From Erigeron canadensis (Eukaryota > Streptophyta > Magnoliopsida > Asterales > Asteraceae), in assembly GCF_010389155.1 (NCBI RefSeq), contig NC_057766.1, forward strand, positions 38,325,516 through 38,389,515: a DNA stretch of 64,000 nucleotides, in the 5' to 3' direction. A model generated the notes under the pieces. The model made no database searches, had not been told where the DNA came from, and saw nothing but the letters and a program-made list of their open reading frames with translations. Both the position numbers and the translations under genes were made by a program. Of this stretch, positions 11,901 to 24,600 are shown piece by piece. The number at the start of each line of letters is the position of its first letter. Within the stretch, counting starts at the first letter, position 1.

Positions 11901-14900
11901 GTTTTCTATTGCTAGAAAAAGACACCTTCACAGATTGAACACTTTGAAACATCGTCTGATCTTCAGCTTCCCTCCTAGACCTCTTTCTAGAATCATAACC
12001 ATCAATTTGAAATGTATTATAAACTGAATCACAAAAAGAATCCTCAAGTAATATATTTGCGGTATCTTCTTCAAGTTCATCAATCGTGTCTTCTATGATG
12101 AGTGCTGATAATACTCTCTGGATCAAAGGGATAAATTCTTTGGATCTTTTATCTGAATCGAGTCTTCCAGAAAAAGACTCACTCCCTTGATGCTTCACAT
12201 GCCCACTTCTTTCTCCGCACATATTTGTGTTGTATACAGAAGTTTCAGCACGATGGTTCATCTGGTTTGGAAAAAAAACTGATTAATCACCAAGTGCAAA
12301 ATATATTTTAGCACAAAGTTTCAGAGTCTTTAACTAATACCCAAAATGCACCTCAACAATGACAAGATTGAGTCAAAAACAATGCCGATGATATCTTGTA
12401 GCAAATGTCAATGGGCATAGAGGTAAACTTGGATTACATTCTTACTGAAAAAAGAAATGTTCACTTATTTTGGAACAACCCAGAATTGTAGTTGTTGCAT
12501 TTCTTTATCAAAAATTTAAGCTTAGAGAAGTACCATAATATTATTTTCACGACCAGGTAACTGATGGAAGCTTTCCTGAATACCATGTTCTTTTAGCTGC
12601 TTAATAAGCATGACAGCAACCGGTTGAAAATTAAAAACAAGAATGGATATCAAGTTCTAATAAATCATAGCCTATCCAGGAATAGTTGCAGTTCCCACCT
12701 GCTGGGATAAGTATAATTTGTCTCTAGAGCTGACAGGAGCAAATATTGGTTCCAATTTTTTCCAGAAAGTGCTTGAACACGCTAGATCTACAAAAAACAT
12801 TCAACACATAATGTAGCAGAGACTCAAAAGCATAACTTATATAATAGTATGTTTGTGCACCTAAAACAAAATATAGGTAACTATTAACGTCTTACAGCTA
12901 GCATTACGAGCATGACTTGCAGATGCTAACAGTTCTTCACGGTCATCATTCCCTGAAATATCATATAAGAGATCTTGTAGTCTGTTCATAAAAATGCTTT
13001 TAATCTCAGATTTGATAACAGACTACCTGTAGGAGTAGTAGAATCAGAACCATTGTTTTGCAAATGGCCAGGGCGTGGAAAACCCTTGCGGTCTGAGAGC
13101 TTTTTCAAAGGACGGCCTGCCTTACTGGCAAAAAAAAGCTCATTGCATGAGTAAACCAAAAATGATTAAATTAGAAGCTAAATTGTGATTTACAAACATA
13201 CAAAGATCCTACACCTTCCATTCTTCTCACAACCAGGTCTATTGCTTCGGACTGGCTTAACCATGGTTACATTATCTAACTTCTCCCCAGTCGTTGAAGA
13301 ACTAGCCATTACAATTAAAGGGCCTCTTCCATTGTGCCCCTGTCTCTTCACACCCTCGTCGTTTTCTTCACTGGTTACAGCTTTGACCTTCATTGCAGTT
13401 GCTAAAGAAGGTCCAACATTTTGACCACCAATGGATTTTTCACTTTCAGTCAACCAAAGTGGAGACTGGACTGGCTCTAGTTTAAGCTTAAACTGTTTTG
13501 AAACAAGAAGACCATTTTTCGCATCAGAGGGTACTCTAACACTGATATCAGGCTGTGAACAACTGTCAGGTGACAATGGTTTTTCTTCTTGCTTCAAGAC
13601 AGGAGACACCAGATTTGCTCTCCTGTTTCGAGATATTTTTTGTGGTCTCTGACCAACCCACTGAGCCATAGGCGGAGATGATGAACCCGGTGGCACAGCA
13701 CGCTTCCGATTGTTAGTTCCACCGATTGATGGAATTTTGCTTCCACTTGTCACATTCTCGCATATTTCAGGAGTTCCCGATAAATGAGGATTGCTTGGGG
13801 ATGAGCTGGCTGCCACCATGGGCCCATTACGTGAAGTCCTCGAAGCTTTCCCTTTTGTCACTAAATTACCACAGGCAGTATTGTCATCTCGAGCATTTGA
13901 CCTGCTAATGGAATATAATTTAGACAACGGTTAATGTGCATAATTTTGTGACGTGCCATATTACGAGTAAACACATACTTAGTGTTCCCTTTTGTAAGAT
14001 TTTTTTCCTTATTGGATCCAGCACTGAGTTCTTTTGCGGGGCCCTCTAGTTCATCGCTGGGAGACATACGAGCACGAGAATTATGAGGCATATTCGGCCC
14101 TTCCAACTTATTATCCACCTTTTGAGTGCTACCACTATTAGAAGATCCTAATCTGAAATGCATAGACAAAGCTCAATGCTATTTCTTATTATTTCTGTAG
14201 GGTAGAGGAACCCACTGTATAATGTAAGCACATATGTATAATCGATAAGATACCTGCAAGGTTGGGCGTCCTTTGATAGCAACCCCGGTTCGCTAACAAC
14301 CTTGTTTTGAGCAGTCCTTTTTACATCTCCATTGCTATCGATAGGTCTTGTAAAAACCGCACCTACTGAACGTTTTCTTTTTATCTTTTTGTCCCACCCT
14401 TCCCCAACTGCCGGCAACCGGTGAATCTTCTCTTCTACGATATCAGATTCTCCAGCACTATCCTTGAGTAAATCTCGATCTTTGGCCATTGCTATAGGCT
14501 GCCTTCTTAGACTATTGACCCGCAACTCTGCCTGGTAAGGATTTAGAACATTATATCTTATGAACTTCACAACAAATCAAATTCTAACTGTGCACAAGTA
14601 ACAAATGAAGAGAGGTATGCCACCAGAAGGGGAAAAAATCAAGCCCCAAAACAATCTATGCAATGTTCTGTTATGAAAAGCATTTGCCCTTTTACATCAA
14701 GTGGTTTCATACTTCTTAGTTTTAACGTAATTATAACAATATATAGAAATTGCAAAATCATATTAGAGTCAAACCCGTGTTTCTGCAACTGAAGTGCGAA
14801 CACGCTTGTTCAAAAGAACATTCTTAGGACGATCTTCTACTCTTTGGTTTACAACTTCTGTTGGGTTTCTAAGAATTTGAGTTCCAATCTTCGAGTTTAA

Positions 14901-15611
14901 AACACCTTCCTGATCACTATTTGTTAATTCATTCCTCTGCGGTTTCTTTGACATCACACCGTCACAATATTTATCCAACTTATTCAAATGTTCATCCAAT
15001 TTACTTGCCCTGCCCCTGTATTTTAACCAATGATCAATGAAGACATATTTATGGACAACCTAAACACCGGCATTAAACATTAACCTAACAACAGTAAAGA
15101 ACGATAACACCAAATAGGCAATAGCATACACAAAACTTCACTTCATACAGCTTTTATATACAATGTGAGAGATAATAACAAAAAGATACCTAGCAGTGTT
15201 ACACGTATCCACAAAACTTGATCTCAAACGCTTTAGATCCTCCCCAACAGCCACCGGAGTCGAAGGCTTGGCATTACCCGAAACACCAACTCCAGAAGAA
15301 CTCTCGTCACCCGAACTTCCAACAAAAAGCCCCATCACCCTCCTTACCTCAGCCAACCTATCGGTTTTCCTATCACCAACCGGAATTGGCTCTAACGACA
15401 AACACTGAGACAACGAATGCAAACTCCCAGGCCCTAAATTTCCATTACTTCCACCCCCGCCTCGAGTCACACCAAAACCCCTACTCTCACCACCCTCTCT
15501 AAAGCTTCCAGTCCTGTCCAAACTCCCCCTCTTCCCGTTCGTATACGCTCCCGAAAAAGCCGGCTCAGACGAAGCAGCAGAAACTGATTCGAGCTTCGTA
15601 TTCCCAGCCAT
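8989..15611 (-). CDS. Large plant-specific protein of unknown function (At4g29790/At2g19390-like)
   Basis: Fifteen coding exons on the minus strand: 15611-15190, 15015-14775, 14531-14254, 14152-13979, 13901-13215, 13124-13027, 12952-12896, 12787-12699, 12596-12534, 12261-11710, 11154-11080, 10967-10903, 10815-10758, 9885-9636, 9482-8989. They total 3603 bases, 1200 residues. The protein is hydrophilic: a Gly/Ser-rich N-terminus, long basic and Ser-rich disordered stretches (including MAQWVGQRPQKISR), a conserved FWKKLEPIFAP segment, a predicted helical region (DNEAIKHEIDQLKTRLQQQ onward to RLVELAYRKLL), and an acidic tail. I recognise the architecture of a conserved land-plant family annotated only as uncharacterised or Ser/Arg-matrix-like, probably nuclear. 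No enzyme motif is visible. The intron after exon 13 uses a GC donor (GCAAGT at 10757). A 5' UTR intron is likely, with donor near 15946 and acceptor near 15645. Confidence 0.85.
10063..10086. repeat. (CA)n/(TA)n microsatellite
   Basis: A run of CA dinucleotides passing into TA, inside intron 13 of the minus-strand gene. Likely polymorphic in length. Confidence 0.8.
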
Positions 15612-16206
15612 CACTCAAGACATTCCCCAAACATGGATTTAGCTTAACTAAAAAACAAACAATAATCAAAATTCCGAAAATAAAAATAATTATAATTTAA
15701 ACTATATATAAAGTCGGTGGTCTAGGCAGTTAATTGAAAGAAGATAACATAAACTTAAAATTAATATATTAATTACAGCTAAGGATATGAGACAGTAAAT
15801 AAATGAAGTACATTTTGTAATGAATGAGGTAAATAACGAAATGGTGATTATTATACCCTAGTTTTTAGGGGGTAAAAAAATGAGATAAAATTGAGAGGAA
15901 GAAATGTAAAATAGGGAACCTGAGAAAGTGGAATTGAGGTTGACTGACAATTGTAGAAATGACGGTGGTTAGTGGTCGTGGTGGTCAGGTGGTGGTTGTA
16001 TCCGTGTTTGTCTGTAGCTCTTTTTTCGGACAGTTATTTTTTAGCTGTGCTGTGCGCGTGGTTTTTGCGTTTCGGAAAATCGGCTGATCGTTGAGGGAGG
16101 GGCTGGTGGGCTGATTGCTTTTCGGGTTCTGTATCTAATTGGGCGGGCTCAAAACTAGGGTCGGGTTATTGGTTTTTCATAAAAGAAATTTGTTTATTAA
16201 CCTTGG

Positions 16207-17045
16207 CTTATCAAAACATAGGGTAAGTTATTTTGAAAACTTATAAAAAAAATACTCAAATAATCATTTTGAACAATACATTCTTTCTTTTTTCCTCTCT
16301 CTATAATTAAATATGGAAATTCATCTAAATCATTCAAAATGTTTTATTCACAAACCGTAAATCGTTATACATAACAAAAAACATGGGTAGTCTTAAAATT
16401 CCGTCCTCTTTCATTATAGATCCAATTTGATATACTTTTAATGACTTTTTAATTTTTGTTTTCTTTTTGTACTTACACATAACTTATACATGTGTAGGTT
16501 GAGTAAAAATTATGATTCGGAGCTGGCTTCGCCCTTAAGGATATTCATAAACCAAAGCTGGTGGGGGTGATAGGTCACTGAGGGTGATAGATCATAAGGG
16601 AGTGACCGATGATGGGTGATCTACCTAACGGGCTTCTCCCTTAGCCGCTATGGCTCCGCCACGGACTAACGGGCTCCGCCATGGATTAACGGGTTCCGCC
16701 CTTAACCTTCATTATTGCGTACAAATGTTCATTTACTAAATTACATGTGATAACAATGATTTTACACATGTGTAAATACACAAGTACAAGGGGAAAAAAC
16801 GAAAATTAAAAAGTCGTCAAAAGTATATCGAATTGGATCTCTAATGAAAGATGACAAAATTTTAAGACTACCCGTACTTTTTATTTCGTCTAACGATTTA
16901 CGGTTTATGAGATAAAACATTTTGAATGATTTAGATGAATTTTATTATTTAATTGAATAGAGAGAAAGATAAGAGAAATATGTGGTATTTTGAATTTTTA
17001 TTTTTTTTTTATGAGTTTTTAAATAATTCTTATTCTCAAAACATA
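16207..17045. mobile_element. Foldback element with long inverted arms
   Basis: Two long inverted arms face each other. The best-preserved parts are about 16320-16475 and 16793-16945, where words such as CGATTTACGGTTTATGAGA, the TGGATCTCTAATGAAAGA region and TTTTGAATGATTTAGATGA appear in opposite orientation. The similarity decays outward toward 16207 and 17045. The centre (about 16510-16740) has short direct repeats around ACGGGCTCCGCCATGG. There is no coding capacity. The arms share sequence with the Helitron-like elements near 20.8-21.2 kb and 54.6-55.0 kb. A non-autonomous foldback or two head-to-head copies are both possible. Confidence 0.75.
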
Positions 17046-17559
17046 ATAAAAAAAGTTTAGTATTTAGATTAGCTTTTAATATAATTATTATTGAAAAGCT
17101 AATAAGGTAACGTTGCTTTTCGAAATCAACTCTTTCAATTTCTAAAAACTAATAAACATCAACCAATTTTAGTTAAATCCCACGACTCGTTAGAGCAAAC
17201 AAGTATTATATATATTAATAAAAAAAAAAAATCATTATACATTTAAAGGAGACTATACTTTGTTTATTTGTTTGGTTTGTGTTAATATTGAGTTTGTTTA
17301 ACCAACTTTTACACGTTAAAAGTTATGTTACATTTTATCAATTCACATATCACTTGATATGTGTTAATAGTGACTGATGTTATGCGTGTAATGTAACGGT
17401 AATTGTGACAGTGACAATGTGGTAGTGAGGGTGACTGTTGGTGTTAGATGAGGCATCGAATGTTATAGATAATTGATTTGAAGGATTAATTGAGATAATT
17501 TAAAAAAAAAAGATTGATATTGTAACTTTATCATTAATGTTAAAAGGCTAGTGTGTATG

Positions 17560-19121
17560 TGTAACATCCCAAACTTTTTATTTAACGGTTGACTTGAGTC
17601 GTTAAGTCAACATTACGTATCCGTCAAGTCTTTAAATGATTTAATGACTATATGTGTTTAATGTGTTATACGTGTAAGGCTTTAGTGCCTTAATGATTGG
17701 TGTGCTAAATTGTTTAAGATATGTTTTATATGCCTTTTGATGTGCTTGAAGTGTTTAATGTGTTGTAAGTATTCCCCATAAGTGTTTTGAGCTAAATATG
17801 AGTCATAAGGAAGCCTAGGGACTAGTTTTGATAAAGGTGGAAATTAAAAAACGGGATTAGGGTCTTGGAGCAAGTCATTAGTTTCTAATTACTCATATTA
17901 TCCTTTTCTCTTTGAGCCCTAACCATTCTCCATTGCCATAATCAATTCCTTGTTCGATTTCATTTTCGTTTAGTTGATTCGAGAGTGTTTTGATCAAGTT
18001 TTTACATCCTCTTTGTAATCTCCAGGTATCCAAGGTATAATAACATTGATTTTATGTCATTTCAATCATATAATCAGATCCATAATTTGTCTAGGTTATT
18101 ATAAGATCAATTAATGTCAAAAACGTGTGTTTTGATCAATTCGGTAACCTAAAACATTTGTTATTGTGATGCAAATCAAGTAGGGGTTAATCAATGAATT
18201 CATTACATCATTATGGTCTTAAAACGGTGAACTTTGAGGTCCAAAAGTCGTTCATAAGGTTTGGGGTCGTTTGGGGTGTGTTTGGTTAAGTTTTGGAGGT
18301 TAAACAAAGTGATTTGTGCAGAAACGGGGTCTGGTGCACCGCAGTCACTAAACTGCGATGCAGTTTAAATCCAGTGACTTTAATTGCTACGCAGTCTTGG
18401 CCCACTGCGACAGAATTTTTAAATGGTCGTAAGTTTTGAAACGTAACTCCGCTTTTGACAAATAAGCTATCCACAAAGTTGTGAGAGAGTCTACTTTCTA
18501 ATGGTAATGTTTTTGAAAGATGATTGTGATGTCAAGTTTCCAGAAAGGTTAATTTAGTGAGTGTATGCTGAGTTTCGTCGAGTTATGTAAGCTTTAAAGT
18601 ATTAATCGAATGTCCGAGGCATCAAGCCTTGTCATGGGTCATGTTTATAGATAATTAGGCTTGATTCATGAACTATGTAAATAAGTACTTGCTTAGCTTA
18701 TTATGTCGTTTAATGATTATAGGTAGTCATGAATACTTGTAAAGCTCGGTAACTTACGTTATCATTTGTTGTGTGCTTCTCTGAGGTAAGATACACTACT
18801 TTCACACGCTGAGGGTTCAACAAAAAACATGGTTTTCATATAATAACTTCCCAGATGTTATCTTGTTTGTTTATGGGAATTCGGGGTTACATGAGAGGTG
18901 ATATGGGCTATGTATATGACTATTGAAACTTGAAATGCTACCGCAATGATATGAGATATTACGATATGCTACAAAATGTTATGTATGCATCGATATGTTT
19001 TGAATTGTGAATATATGTTGATGATAAATGGAATGTGCATGAATGTATGACTTGTTCATCTAGTTCACTAAACTTAATAGGTTGCCATGACACTTGCACG
19101 TTTAAGGGCCTAAACGTAAAG

Positions 19122-19179
<58 letters not shown>

Positions 19180-20056
19180 TAATTGTTTAGGCAGTGTAAA
19201 CACCTAAACTATACGTGATGTGAAATCGAACTCATAAATTAGATGTGAAAGTGTTAATCTTAACTTGTACTTGCCCTTGCCCGACAGGTGCGTAGATGTG
19301 GTTGCTTGGGTGGCTCCTTGCAACATGGTCAAGAATCTGAAGAGTAATACGAGAGGTCTGACCCACCCCATTTGTCTTGAACATACGGATTACTCCGGGA
19401 TTGGCTTGCCATTCCTTAACAACATTGTGGTACAGCTGTAAGGTTTGTCCATCTAGTCGGGTGTGACTTATGTTGCACTTATAAAGATGTTAAGATGTTA
19501 TATGTGATAATGCAAAAGATGATTATGCACATTAGGATGAATTATCCTATATGAAAGATGTTTAATGCTATGTGAGATGTATTGTGATGATATGTGCCTT
19601 AATGATGAAATATTACTTTTATAAAGTTTTAATTGAACAAATGATTTATAAATCATGTGTTATCTTACTTAGCTAATTCGTTAGCTAACACTTGTTTCTT
19701 GAAATGTGTTGTTCCCTCAGGTTTAGCAAGCTTATGAGTGTTGAAGAATAAAAAGTGAGGCTTGGGTAGATTGCTTGATGGTGACCATAGTTTACCTATA
19801 GTGGCTACTCATTTTAGATCTTTGAATTATGTTAAGATGTTTATGACTTGTATTGATTTGTGATCGGTTGTTTTATGTTGGGAAACCGATGGATTTCCAT
19901 TTAGACTTATTTCTTATGATATGACAAGTAACACCATTTAATGAATAAACCAAACTTAATTTATTGGTTTGGACTTTTAGATGTTTGTTCCGCTTTCTTT
20001 GACACCGTTAGGTGAAAATTTTTGAAAATCCTTATTTTTAAATGATGGGTGTTACA
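17560..20056. mobile_element. Solo LTR, probably Ty3/gypsy (chromovirus-like)
   Basis: About 2.5 kb bounded by TGTAACATCCC and GGGTGTTACA, the near-palindromic TG...CA ends seen in many plant Ty3/gypsy chromovirus LTRs. No gag-pol, primer-binding site or second LTR is present, so this is best read as a solo LTR left by recombination. The five bases on each side (GTATG and AGATG) match only in part, so the target duplication is not proven. It contains a microsatellite at about 19121-19179. Confidence 0.65.
19121..19179. repeat. (AT)n(GT)n compound microsatellite
   Basis: About 24 bases of AT repeats followed directly by about 34 bases of GT repeats, within the solo LTR. Confidence 0.9.
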
Positions 20057-20177
20057 AGATGAAAATATTTTAAGGGGTGATAAGTGAAAATTCAAAATAT
20101 TACATATTCTAAAAATAAAGTGCTATTTTTTATAATATAGTACATAAATAGAAATAGAAATAGATAAAGAGACTATA

Positions 20178-20296
20178 AATTGTCAAGACCGGTTAATTTT
20201 GATTATTAACTAGCGTTTAACAAATGGATTTGGATGTGTTTTTATACTGGTTAATTATACTGGTTAGTTTGTATAGATTGTCAAGACCGGTTAATC
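20178..20296. repeat. Short direct duplication
   Basis: The word ATTGTCAAGACCGGTTAAT occurs at about 20178 and again at about 20277, about 99 bases apart, with related sequence between. It lies just right of the solo LTR. Confidence 0.6.
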
Positions 20297-20329
20297 ATGA
20301 TTGTTTTCAAATATTTGATACCAAACTTT

Positions 20330-20560
20330 TGGGTTCTTACGTTTCTATCAAAGAACTTTCACACATGTATAATCTTACCTTTAAGGATTTGGTTTTGATG
20401 TCTTTCTCTATTTTCGTTATATACAATGACTTTTGATATATAACAATTTTCATCATCGTTACGCTTAACATTTAAAACAAAACACCATATTAATATCATT
20501 GTCGTCAGAGTGTCATTATGCATTAATATAGTTATTGTTTTGTTTTTTTGTTTGTGATAA
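20330..20560 (+). repeat. Dispersed AT-rich repeat, copy 1
   Basis: Contains words such as TTTAAGGATTTGGTTTTGA, ATATATAAC and TTCATCATCGTTACG that recur in two copies at about 30490-30650 and 30815-30990 on the other side of the MULE. No terminal structure or coding capacity is visible. Confidence 0.55.
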
Positions 20561-20814
20561 TACTCTAGCTATTCTTATTGTTTTTATACGTTTTCTTTTC
20601 TTTATCATTTATATAACAGGTTTTGTTTCTTTTTTAAAAAAATCCGGGTTCAAAAAAATGTATTATACTATTACTACTATATATTGTTTGTATCTAAATT
20701 TTAAACGCCTAAAAATCATTTTTCGCAATAACGTGAGGGTATAATAACTAAATATACTAAAAAGGTATATATAAGTACAAGTGATTTATGCATGGAATGT
20801 ACAGGTACTTATAG

Positions 20815-21213
20815 CACATGAGAGCAAGTACCCGCGCGTTGTGGCGGTGAGATGGTGAGGGTGATAGGTAGTAGAGTGTGATAGATCATAGAAAGTGATA
20901 TGTCATAGAGTGTCATTGCCAAATGTCTTAGCCGTACGGGCTCCGTCATCGGATTTAAAATTCCATCGAAAGTATATCGAATAACATCTCTAATGAAAGA
21001 GCATGAAATTTTAAGAACACCCGTATAACTTTTATAATTTATCGATGTACGGTTTTTGAGATAAAAGATTTTGAAAGAATTAGAGGAATAAAATAATTTA
21101 AGGAGGAGAGAAAAATTTGTGGGCAATGATGTATATCATGCATTATCATGTGTACATTATTGAAATTGAAAGTTTAAACCTTATTTGATTATAATATATA
21201 TATATATATATAG
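20815..21213 (-). mobile_element. Helitron-like non-autonomous element (minus orientation)
   Basis: Read on the minus strand its 3' end is CTCACCGCCACAACGCGCGG followed by GTACTTGCTCTCATG, matching the end of the element at 54609-55038. The interior also matches that element (a block around CTCTTTCATTAGAGATGT and CATACGTCGATAAATT). The 5' end is blurred by an AT run that abuts the MULE terminus. Confidence 0.6.
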
Positions 21214-21655
21214 GGATAGGTTATTTTAAGAACTTTGAGAACCATTTGAGACCTTTGGATTATATTAATCAAGGGCTTGAATTCATTAATGGCAGTTTTG
21301 TAATAAACCTAAGATATTAAACTGAGTAAACGTGCTGGAAGGGTATTATTGGGTATTTATAAATTGTTACTGGAGGAACAAAAATATTAAATTAAAGTAT
21401 ATCTGGCTAATAAAAATTGAATCCCGTCATTTAGGCTCATTTTGTTAGCAACTCAGATTCAATAGCCATGAATAATCGGAATCCATCAACAAAACCGAAG
21501 TTCCAGCTATGTATAAATATAATAGCAGATGCGTTATCAAAAGCTATCACAAAAACCGGGTTCATCTGTTCACATGAGTAAACCAGGTTTTTTTTATAAT
21601 TATTTTTTTAATATTATAGAACAAATACATGGTGTTCATAGATGTTTAAAAAATA

Positions 21656-24600
21656 ATGTTTTTAGCATTGAGGAGTTCGATTGAAGAAGCCATCAAATCA
21701 GAGGGAAACAATGAGGATGGAAAAAAGATAACTCTATATGGAGCAGAGCATTTGCAGCTTAAAGTTGTTGGAATCGAGCAGGTAAAAGTTAAAGTTTTAG
21801 ATTCGTTAGCAAATATTTTGTTTTATTTTCTCAAATATGAAAAACGAACACTGTTCATTTTTTTATATTTTTTAATAACTTGAATATTTGTTTGCAACTC
21901 ATTCTGTATTCATTTTTTTTTTTTGAAATAAGACATTAGAGGTTAGTATTAAAAAGTGGGGCAACTGAAGTTGTTAATCATATTTGAATAGATGAACAAG
22001 ATCGAAATCATCTAGATGTATCTGTTCATATTTGATTGAACGCACCCGCTTATAAGTTTAGCACTGTTTGGTTAGATGCTTAAACATGATAAAGAAAGTA
22101 GTTGTTCGATTTTTTGTTCATATGTGATATAGATAGTGGATGTTTAATTAGTTGTTCATATGTGATATAGATAGTGATAGTTCATACGGTTAGCCATGTA
22201 TTAACAAATCAATATGTAGTTATTGATGAAGCTAGTGTCTGTTCGTAAGTGTCTGTAGATGTACGAGTTAATATCGTACGAGTTAATTGAAGTACTTGTT
22301 CATATAGTATGAGTTAGTATTGTGAATAAATGTACCAGATCATAATTCTGTAGAAAACTTGATCATAACCATGTAGATGTGTTAGTCAATAAGTGACTAG
22401 ATATACTAGTTCATATATGTGATTGCATGTGGTTGTTCAGATAGGTGGGTATATGTAATTGTTCATTCGTGAGTAGAAGTAATTGTTCACATATGTGAGA
22501 ATATGTTCTTGTTCAGATAGGTGGGTATATGTAATTGTGCATATGTGAATAGAAGAACATGCTTATATATGTTAGTAAATAAATGAAATAAAATGTTGTG
22601 CATGGGTGCAAGTGGAACAAAGTAACTCAAAGAAGAGAAAGGTTATACACGATGTAGTCAGCGGGGGCGAAGGGAAACAAAAGGGTAGCGGAAACGATGA
22701 AGAAGAATCACTAAGAAGATCTCCAAGATTCAAGAGTAATGTCAACAGAGACAATTCCGCTGACATAAGTGAGCGTAAAATAGTGAAATATAAGGCTGTG
22801 AAGATGGATAATGAAAAAGAAAGTCGTACCATGATGCATATCAGGACATCTCCAAAGTCATTGTATGAGGCAATCGGCTCACTAAGTTTCAGCCAAAAAA
22901 AGTGTGTGATTGAAATGGGTTTTGGAAGTTTGCTTGATTTCAAGATAGCTGGTTTGTCATCGAGGATAGTGTATTATTTGGTGAATAATTTCGACGACAA
23001 AAACCTAGTGTTGAATGTTGGTGCTGGAAAAATCATGGTAACCCCAGATTTAATTCATGATATATTAGGAGTGCCATTAGGTGGTGTTCAACTTGGTAAT
23101 ATAGATGGAGGAGAAGGAAATGACAACCTGGTAGTAGAATGGAGTAAACAATATAAAGATAGACAAATTAGTCTAGTAGATTTGAAGACAAGGATTGCTA
23201 GATCTCAGGAGGCAGACTGGAATTTTAAAATAAACTTTATACTCTTGTTTGCTAACACAATTGCACAATGCAAAAAAAGAGGCAAATGTGATTTAAGCCT
23301 TCTAGATCATATCCGTGAAGATTTTCGTATTGAGCAGATAGATTGGTGTCACTATGTATGGCACGCTATAAGAGGTTGTAAAGATAAGTGGAAGCTAGGA
23401 GTAATTGGGCAATACTTTTCTGGGCCGTGTACTTTACTGACGGTAAGATGAACATGATACAAAGATTCTAAACATTTATGTAATTTGGTTATTATAATAT
23501 TCTGATATTTTATGTGTTCTTTTACATGTAGTTGATATACGTAGACAGAACCAAAGGAATAGATTTTGAGGTGAGACGAACAAGGCCAGCTATATTAACA
23601 TGGAACAACGAGAATCTTAAACAAAGAGAGGAATCAGAAGTAGGGTCGGGTGGATTTGGTAATGTAGAGATGCGTGAACCCTATGAAGCTAGTGGAGCTG
23701 ATGTAGAAAATTTCACAGTTGATGTAAATGGAGATATCGATTTTGTAAGACTCAATGCTTTCAAACCTGAAGGACTTAAGGTAAATGAATGTTGTATGGT
23801 ATAGGTGTATGCTAGAAACTTGTATGAACTAAAGAGTGTGTTCAACAGTTAATTAGAACACTTTGTATGAGTAGTACATAAGTAGTTAATAATTATATTC
23901 GTGTATTCATTTTAATGAGGTTAGCATGCTAATTTGGTGATGATAAGTAGTTAATATTTTGCAGGGATATGTGTACAAGATAAGTAACTTGTTTAAATTG
24001 TTGAGGCACAACAATAATAGTTTGAAGGAAACACTCCAGGAGGCGAAGGAAAAGTATCCAGATAACGATGATATTAAAGAGTGGGAGACAAAGGTGAGTG
24101 AAATGATGTGACACCTAATCAGGAATAAACAACAGGTGATTAAAACTCAGAATTTGAATAAAACATTGGATTTGGTTTTGCAAACACCAGGGCAGACTAT
24201 TGTGAGGAGTGACGTAGGAGGAAATAAGGGATTAGTAGTGATGCATAACCTACGAGTGAATGAACATGAGGTATTTAAAACTCCAAAATCGACAAAAACA
24301 ATGGATTTGGTTGTGCACACACCAGGGCAAACTGTCGTGGGAAGTGATGTCGGAGGAAAGTTGGACTCATTTGCTGATGTTGGGCCTAGTGAACTGATGG
24401 AGGAGGAAACATGGACTCAGATTTTGCAAGACCCACAGGTGATTGCAGAGTGTGATAGAACTATTAGTGAACTACTGAATAAGACAAAGATGAAAGGAGT
24501 GGTAATAAATGAACAGAGTGCCTATCTAAAATTGGGTTGCAATGAGTTTGATGAAAGTGAGCTGAATAAAAAAGGTAAACAAAATGCAGGGGATGAAGGT

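Noticed and set aside
13185..13908. Three plus-strand open frames opposite exon 5 of the same gene
   Set aside because: Antisense shadows of the long exon 13901-13215, which has clear family motifs on the minus strand.
15196..15502. Plus-strand open frames of 70-94 codons opposite the first exon of the large minus-strand gene
   Set aside because: They are shadows of the GC-richer coding exon on the other strand. They have no splice context and no motif, and the minus-strand frame continues through 15 exons.
20809..21126. Minus-strand open frame of 105 codons
   Set aside because: It lies entirely inside the non-autonomous Helitron-like element, shares its repeat sequence, and has no protein motif.
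22572..22943. Minus-strand open frame of 123 codons opposite the Ulp1-like gene
   Set aside because: Ser/Leu/Phe-rich antisense shadow of a Lys/Glu-rich coding exon, with no independent signals.
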